NCBI GenBank assembly: GCA_029573975.1
Contig: JAKQBU010000185.1
Span: 1-30,416 of the forward strand
Length of the DNA: 30,416 nt
Direction: 5' to 3'
Origin: Planctomycetota bacterium
Lineage (GTDB): Bacteria > Planctomycetota > Phycisphaerae > Sedimentisphaerales > SM23-30
Translations under genes and position numbers: made by a program
The notes under the pieces: generated by a model
Seen by the model: the letters and a program-made list of their open reading frames with translations, nothing else
Databases searched by the model: none
Told to the model about the DNA's origin: nothing
In this document: positions 26,009 through 30,416 of the stretch, one piece after another
How the letters are laid out: every line of letters starts with the position of its first letter
Numbering within the stretch: position 1 is the stretch's first letter

Positions 26009-26884
26009 ATGGCCAAAACAAACAAAAATATTGGAAATGAAGATATAGGGATATACCGAAGACTGTCGTATTCGCGACGATATTCGGCGGTGGTTCCCAG
26101 CGATGAAAAAAGGCGAGCCAGTGATGGTTCCTCGTATGAGCTGGAGATGGTGGATGCCCCGCCCAAGCAGCCCGAGCTGATTGTCAATGCCCTGGCTAAA
26201 TACATTGTGAAGTCGGGAATGAAGCCGGGAGATAAATTGCCCGCCGGCAGAGAGCTGAGCCGCATACTGGGGGTAGCCAGTTGTTCCCTGCGGGAGGCAT
26301 TGATTATTTTGCAGACGCTGGGAGTGATCCAGGCCCGGCATGGGTCCGGCTGGTATATCAGCCGGTTTGATCCCTCCACCAGCCTGCATATGTTAGCCCC
26401 CATCGTGGAAAGTTTCAGCGGAATGGAAGTGTATGAGATAGTGGAAACCCGAATCATCAATGAACCAAAAATCACCAGATTGGCCGCAACCAATATTACC
26501 CCCGTACTGAAAAAACAACTGGAAGATGCATTGGGAAAAATGAAGGAGACAGGCAATTATGATGGAACCTTTCGTCGTTATGACCGATTATTTCATGATA
26601 CCCTGGCTCAGGCCAGCGGCAATCGCATGCTGGCAATGCTCAGTTCCATTTTATCCGGTTTGTATTTTTCGGAAGAATGGTGGAACGTTGCCCGGTATGT
26701 ACCCGAAGACCATAATATTGAGAATTATTTTCACCTGACACTTGCCGAACACCAAAAAATCTTTGACGCGATCATGGCCGGTGACGGCGAGACGGCGGAA
26801 AGTGCCATGCTGGACCACATAACCAGCGGCTGGAACCGGATCCAGGGTTCTCTGCGAAAGATTGAGGAAATGGAAAATCATTAA
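26009..26884 (+). CDS. FadR-type GntR family transcriptional regulator
   Basis: A 291-residue DNA-binding regulator. After a 50-residue Arg/Ser-rich N-terminal extension comes the winged helix (about 53-120) with KPGDKLPAGRELSRILGV (72-89), SLREAL (93-98) and ARHGSGWYIS (109-118). The all-helical FCD effector domain (about 128-285) has the metal/ligand residues expected of the family: D192 and H196 in RYDRLFHDTL, H248 in LAEHQKIF and H270 in MLDHITS. FadR-type regulators usually respond to sugar acids, organic acids or acyl-CoA and control nearby catabolic genes. The ATG at 26009 lacks a good ribosome-binding site; TTG at 25991 follows GTAAGG directly and is an alternative. The palindrome at 25896-25924 is its probable target. 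The downstream secreted-protein gene may be controlled too. Confidence 0.9.
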   Translation: MAKTNKNIGNEDIGIYRRLSYSRRYSAVVPSDEKRRASDGSSYELEMVDAPPKQPELIVNALAKYIVKSGMKPGDKLPAGRELSRILGVASCSLREALIILQTLGVIQARHGSGWYISRFDPSTSLHMLAPIVESFSGMEVYEIVETRIINEPKITRLAATNITPVLKKQLEDALGKMKETGNYDGTFRRYDRLFHDTLAQASGNRMLAMLSSILSGLYFSEEWWNVARYVPEDHNIENYFHLTLAEHQKIFDAIMAGDGETAESAMLDHITSGWNRIQGSLRKIEEMENH

Positions 26885-27222
26885 AATATCATTTGGGTAC
26901 AGAATAGATACGTAACCAGTAAGGAGTATTCGAAAGAGAACATGTGAGTAGGTGAGAAATAAAAAAGTGAACCAGTGCCGACTTTGGTGAGTGTACACTG
27001 GTCCACGCATCCGGAACAGGGGATTTTGTACCCTGCCCGAAAGGTATATGCTATACGGTTATCCCCGCTAGAAGCAAGTCTTTTTTATTTCTCGGAAGAA
27101 AGCAGTAATCGGTGTTTTTTTGCCTGATGGAAAGGAGGTAAACGATTTTATGGCCTGAACCAAAAAGATGTTTGATGTTGTTTAGTAATTCTGTTTTTTA
27201 ATGAGAATGGAGGATTTTTGTC
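26885..27222 (+). other. Gene-free leader region with potential RNA structure
   Basis: The 338 bases between the regulator and the secreted LamG-like gene contain no normal gene. I see an inverted repeat ACCAGTG/CACTGGT (26971-26977, 26996-27002), a pairing GGGGAT/ATCCCC (27019-27024, 27061-27066) that encloses hairpin GTATA-TGC-TATAC (27044-27056), then TTTTTT at 27080-27086. Further on, AAAGGAGG (27131-27138) precedes ATG-GCC-TGA (27150-27158). The second half could be a terminator or a long 5' leader. It does not match a riboswitch class I know. Confidence 0.4.
27131..27158 (+). other. Shine-Dalgarno followed by a two-codon frame
   Basis: A near-perfect ribosome-binding site (AAAGGAGG, 27131-27138) is placed 11 bases before ATG GCC TGA. 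No other gene uses this site. It could be a minimal regulatory ORF or the relic of a lost gene start. Confidence 0.3.
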
Positions 27223-29574
27223 ATGAAAAGAAATTATCTCGTTGTTTTGTGTGGGATGGTATCCCTTGTGTTTTTATCTGGCCTGAATGTCATAGCCGCT
27301 CCCCCCACCGAGGGTTTGAAACTCTGGCTCAAGGCCGATGACGGCGCGATGAAGCCGGAACCCAATGCTCCGGGCGGCTATATCCCGGCAGAAGTGGGAG
27401 ATACGGTAACCATGTGGCTGGATAAGTCCGGCAGCGGCCACGATACCAACTATGTATGGGGTGCTCCGACCCTGATGGCTGTCGGTTCCCAAAAAGCCAT
27501 TCGTTTTGATGGGAATGACGGTTACCGGCTGGCTGATTATGCCGGTCTGCGTCTGCCGACCATTTCGGTGTATGTGGTGGCGGATATGGATGATAATGTT
27601 GTGGACCATCAAGTAATCGTGGGCGACTATTCCGATGTAAGCGGTTACGCGCTGGGTTTAAGTCCTGAAGGCGGTAAGCCGGGAAGGGTGAAGTGGTTTA
27701 CTGCTTCCAACTGGTTGGGGGATTCCATGGAATCAGGAACCCTGCCGACCGATACAAATCGATATACCATTATCAACGGCACCTTTGATCCGGCGGCAAC
27801 CACCTACAAAAAAGCACTCTATTTTGACGGTCAACACAAACTGAAAGGGACCGGAACCGGTTTGACCTATTACACCACTTCTATCGCCTCGATTGGTGTC
27901 TTAGATGTAGGTCGTCAGTGGACCAGAGGTAATATCTCTGAAATTTTGATCTATGATTCGGTCAGCGCGGACCAGTATTACGCGGTCCATAGCTACCTCA
28001 GCCAGAAATACGGGATTCCGGTGACGAATGATTATCAGGGCGATGATCCTACGGTGGTATTTCTAAAGTATCTCTTTATGCAGTCCTCAGATGACCAGGG
28101 TGTGCCTGTCGAGGGACAAACCTGGAACACCACCCAGCTTTATGATGGAACCTACTGGGACCTGGCGGTATTGGATGATACCATCGCCAACCTCGCTGCG
28201 ATTACCGATCCCAATCTGCTGGACCCTCACACTCTCAATAACATCACCAATGGAGATATCGAAGCGGCAATGAACAGAGGCAATACTTACACCTTTGCCT
28301 TTACCGGCAACGGCGAACCCAACGAGTACGATCTGACGAGTGATTACTACACGATGAGTTTCTATTTTGATCAAAAAGATACCCCGGGGATCACCATCTT
28401 TACCGCCAAAGACACTACCGGCCCAACCGACGGCCATCCTGACTTTGGATATCCCGCCGGTGGTCCGGTCATCTGGAAGAGCGTAGCCAAGGGCGTCCAG
28501 ATTCGTCTTACCGATTTTGTACTCTATCCCAAATCCGCTCCGGATGTCAGCCTGGATATCCAGACTGAACCGTGGAACCCGCCTTTCTATAGTTGTCAAC
28601 CCTATGATCCCGACGGAGTCGAAGATATCGTCGGCCAATTCACCCTCTCCGTCGAATTCGGAGATTTCACTTGTGCGGATATGGGGCAATACTATCCGAT
28701 GGATTTTGACCAAAACTGCTATGTGGACCTGCAGGACTTTGCCCGGTTTGCCCAGGATTGGCTCACATGCAATAATCCTGCCGATGGGGATTGTACCTGG
28801 CCCATCGAAGAAAGTGATCCGAATGCGGTGATTCTGAGCGGCATGACGATGAGTACCACCGATGACACCGGCATGGCCTACGGCCCGGAATTCTGGAATA
28901 CCGTTCCGGAGGATGGCGCCTGGGATATTGCCTTGTTCGACACAACCCTCGCTGTCCTGATGTCGGACCCGAACCAGATTGCCGCCCATCTTCAGAACGA
29001 TCCGAATCGCGATATCAGCATAGAAGTATCCAAAGGCAACACCTATTCCTATTCGTTTGCCATGTCGCATGATAAGGGAACGGATCTGGGCAGTCTGGCG
29101 GACCCCAATTCCTTCCATAGCCAAATCGGTTTGCTCTTTGATAGTCAGGCCTCCGGACTGGCCGGTTTTGTGCCGAACGACTATACCGGTCCCTCGGATG
29201 GCCATGCGGCGGTAGCCGCCCCGGCGGACGGTTCGCTGATCTGGAAGAGCTTTTCCAAATTAACCCAAGTCCGGTTGACTGACTTTGTCATCTATCCCAA
29301 GTCCGTCGCGGACATCAGCCTGGATATCATGGGAACCGGGACGGCCAATCCGACTGGCGCCTTCGTACCGGATGGGGAGAAAGATGTCGTGGGTGAATTT
29401 ACTATCGTAGTCGAAGACGGTGCATTTACCTGCACGGAAGCCGGGCAATTCTACCCGACTGACTTCGATAAGGATTGCTATGTGAATCTGGAAGATTACG
29501 CCCTCTTTGCCAGGAAGTGGCTGGAGTGCAACGATCCGGAAAACGGGAACTGTACCTGGCCGATTGCAGACTAG
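27223..29574 (+). CDS. Secreted LamG-like protein with two dockerin-type EF-hand modules
   Basis: A 783-residue exported protein. The signal peptide (1-26, ending VIAA) is followed by a concanavalin/LamG-like domain (about 30-268): LKLWLKADDG, MWLDKSGSGHD (64-74), AIRFDGNDGYRL (92-103) and ISEILIYDSVSADQ near 238-251. Two homologous modules follow (about 276-528 and 535-781). Each has a beta-rich part with IWKS, RLTDFVxYPKS, SLDI and VGxFT, and ends in an EF-hand loop: DFDQNCYVDLQD (494-505) and DFDKDCYVNLED (747-758), each followed by W-L-x-C and CTWPI. The loops match single-loop dockerin-like motifs of Phycisphaerae and would bind calcium. No catalytic domain is visible; carbohydrate or surface binding is the best guess. 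The ATG has a TGGAGGA site 9 bases upstream. Confidence 0.88.
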   Translation: MKRNYLVVLCGMVSLVFLSGLNVIAAPPTEGLKLWLKADDGAMKPEPNAPGGYIPAEVGDTVTMWLDKSGSGHDTNYVWGAPTLMAVGSQKAIRFDGNDGYRLADYAGLRLPTISVYVVADMDDNVVDHQVIVGDYSDVSGYALGLSPEGGKPGRVKWFTASNWLGDSMESGTLPTDTNRYTIINGTFDPAATTYKKALYFDGQHKLKGTGTGLTYYTTSIASIGVLDVGRQWTRGNISEILIYDSVSADQYYAVHSYLSQKYGIPVTNDYQGDDPTVVFLKYLFMQSSDDQGVPVEGQTWNTTQLYDGTYWDLAVLDDTIANLAAITDPNLLDPHTLNNITNGDIEAAMNRGNTYTFAFTGNGEPNEYDLTSDYYTMSFYFDQKDTPGITIFTAKDTTGPTDGHPDFGYPAGGPVIWKSVAKGVQIRLTDFVLYPKSAPDVSLDIQTEPWNPPFYSCQPYDPDGVEDIVGQFTLSVEFGDFTCADMGQYYPMDFDQNCYVDLQDFARFAQDWLTCNNPADGDCTWPIEESDPNAVILSGMTMSTTDDTGMAYGPEFWNTVPEDGAWDIALFDTTLAVLMSDPNQIAAHLQNDPNRDISIEVSKGNTYSYSFAMSHDKGTDLGSLADPNSFHSQIGLLFDSQASGLAGFVPNDYTGPSDGHAAVAAPADGSLIWKSFSKLTQVRLTDFVIYPKSVADISLDIMGTGTANPTGAFVPDGEKDVVGEFTIVVEDGAFTCTEAGQFYPTDFDKDCYVNLEDYALFARKWLECNDPENGNCTWPIAD

Positions 29575-29587
29575 TTTTTATTGTGAA

Positions 29588-29623
29588 AATCCGGTCCGGC
29601 CGGACATCCGGTCGGGCCGGATT
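29588..29623 (+). terminator. GC-rich hairpin after the LamG-like gene
   Basis: A 16-bp stem (29588-29603 with 29608-29623) with two G-T wobbles and the loop ACAT lies 13 bases after the stop. It is very stable, but no T run follows, so it is either a weak terminator or an mRNA-end stabiliser. Confidence 0.55.
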
Positions 29624-29644
29624 ATCCAAAATCGAAAGGCGGTG

Positions 29645-29707
29645 ATGAAAAGAAACAAAACCTTTTGCGGAAAACTTTGTGTGTGTTGTGTTCGTGTTTA
29701 TGTTTAA
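29645..29707 (+). CDS. Possible 20-residue cysteine-rich peptide
   Basis: A short frame with ATG at 29645 and TAA at 29705-29707 encodes a basic peptide with four cysteines (MKRNKTFCGKLCVCCVRVYV). AAGG lies 6 bases before the ATG. Its first residues resemble the start of the signal peptide at 27223 (MKRN), so it may be a decayed signal-peptide remnant, a leader peptide, or chance. Confidence 0.2.
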   Translation: MKRNKTFCGKLCVCCVRVYV

Positions 29708-29724
29708 TGTATGGTTTTTTTAGT

Positions 29725-29756
29725 TTTGACAAGGCGAGAAAAATGCTTGTGTCAAA
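29725..29756. repeat. Short inverted repeat before the last gene
   Basis: TTTGACA (29725-29731) and TGTCAAA (29750-29756) are perfect complements 18 bases apart, directly before the GGAGG site at 29759-29763. The left arm contains a TTGACA hexamer, but no good -10 follows. It could be a protein-binding site or an mRNA hairpin limiting access to the ribosome-binding site. Confidence 0.3.
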
Positions 29757-29771
29757 CGGAGGAAATGAAAA

Positions 29772-30416
29772 ATGAAGAAGATGTTAGTTTTAATGGTAAT
29801 GGTAACCTTATGTGGCTCGACGGCAGCCTGGTCCGTTGATACCTATGACTACACCGCGGATTTTGCCGCCAGTTTTACCGGCGGAGAAGGCGGCGTTCCC
29901 GCCAATCCTTATGGTGTCTGGGAATATGGCTACTACGACATAGGCGAAACGACAACCTGGAATCTATATTCCGAAGTTGCCCCGGTAATCGGCCTGAACG
30001 TCTGGCGGTATCCGGGCGATTACGACACCTATGGAAACGCCGCTTATAATACCAATGACAGCGATGTGGACGGAAGTTCTTACAGCGATGACGGATTGTA
30101 TTGGCGCACGCATGGGGCTTCCTGGATGATCTCCGCCTGGGGATTAGATCAATATCAACCGGGCGGCCGTTTCATCGCCCCGGTTTCCGGCACCTATGAT
30201 ATTGCCATTTCGTTCATAAATAATGTACCCTGTGGTGATTCAACGGGTGTGTATGTGAACATCAATGATGTGCAGGATTTTAGCGCGGTGGTTTCCGGTT
30301 TCAATGATGGTGTCACCGACCTGGCCAGTTACAGCAAATCGGTTTATCTGGCCCAGGGGCAAACCGTTACCTTTGGAAACTTCCGGGATACCTCCGTCGA
30401 TATCAATGAGAACGGC
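29772..30416 (+). CDS. Secreted protein, N-terminal part (3' truncated by window end)
   Basis: The frame starts at ATG 29772, with GGAGG 8 bases upstream, and stays open for 215 codons to the last base of the window. Residues 1-20 form a signal peptide (MKKMLVLMVMVTLCGSTAAW). The mature part is rich in Tyr, Asp, Gly and Asn, with repeated aromatic-turn motifs (WEYGYYDIGETTTW, FIAPVSGTYDIAISF and, near the end, AQGQTVTFGNF). The pattern VSGTYDIAISF...GVYVNIN...VYLAQGQTVTF is that of a jelly-roll/beta-sandwich adhesion or carbohydrate-binding domain. Planctomycete proteins of this type often end in a PEP-CTERM or dockerin-like motif, which cannot be checked here. It follows the LamG-like gene by about 200 bases on the same strand. 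Confidence 0.75.
   Translation, partial: MKKMLVLMVMVTLCGSTAAWSVDTYDYTADFAASFTGGEGGVPANPYGVWEYGYYDIGETTTWNLYSEVAPVIGLNVWRYPGDYDTYGNAAYNTNDSDVDGSSYSDDGLYWRTHGASWMISAWGLDQYQPGGRFIAPVSGTYDIAISFINNVPCGDSTGVYVNINDVQDFSAVVSGFNDGVTDLASYSKSVYLAQGQTVTFGNFRDTSVDINENG

Noticed and set aside
27000..27090. Cyclic-di-GMP riboswitch
   Set aside because: CACGCA and CAGGG are present, which suggested a GEMM element, but the conserved GACGCAAAGCC-type core is missing.
1..30416. CRISPR array, tRNA, rRNA, insertion sequence or prophage
   Set aside because: No regularly spaced repeats, tRNA-like T-loop/cloverleaf, rRNA-like sequence, transposase motif or phage structural gene was seen.

Overview
The window looks like a chromosome segment of a Gram-negative bacterium, most likely a planctomycete of the Phycisphaerae / Sedimentisphaerales type. 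The Gram-negative call rests on lpxK, heptose synthesis, a heptosyltransferase with an LPS-type kinase, and a TonB-dependent receptor. The planctomycete call rests on secreted proteins carrying single EF-hand loops of the form DFDxxCYVxLxD followed by a WLxC motif, which I associate with that group. I see no rRNA, tRNA, CRISPR array, transposase or prophage gene.

Layout. (1) 1-3366, plus strand: the end of an unidentified gene, aspartate-semialdehyde dehydrogenase, a short-chain dehydrogenase and an L-rhamnose-type symporter, closed by a strong terminator. (2) 3432-12739, plus strand: a long run opening with an isocitrate-dehydrogenase-family gene (TTG start). It continues with overlapping lipid A / inner-core genes: lpxK, hldE, a gmhB with an added membrane tail, a heptosyltransferase-kinase fusion and a GT4 glycosyltransferase. 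dprA ends the run. (3) 22806 down to 12789, minus strand: a compact six-gene signalling operon coding for an HD-GYP response regulator, a TonB-dependent outer-membrane receptor, a YfiR-like periplasmic protein, a 1195-residue hybrid histidine kinase ending in an HPt domain, a soluble REC-histidine kinase and a REC-HDOD protein. (4) 23.1-25.6 kb: two divergent lipoprotein genes separated by an AT-rich stretch with DnaA-box-like 9-mers all in one orientation. (5) 25.6-30.4 kb, plus strand: a FadR-type GntR regulator behind a clear promoter and palindromic operator, a 783-residue secreted LamG-like protein with two copies of a dockerin-ended module, and the start of another secreted protein.

How the parts fit. 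Region 2 builds and decorates the lipid A / heptose core; the two fusions suggest a lineage-specific arrangement. Region 3 reads as one envelope-spanning pathway. An outer-membrane receptor and a YfiR-like periplasmic protein would feed a membrane kinase, whose HPt domain could pass phosphate to three response regulators, one with an intact c-di-GMP phosphodiesterase active site. This operon is my best candidate for an undescribed system; its wiring is inferred from gene order and domains.
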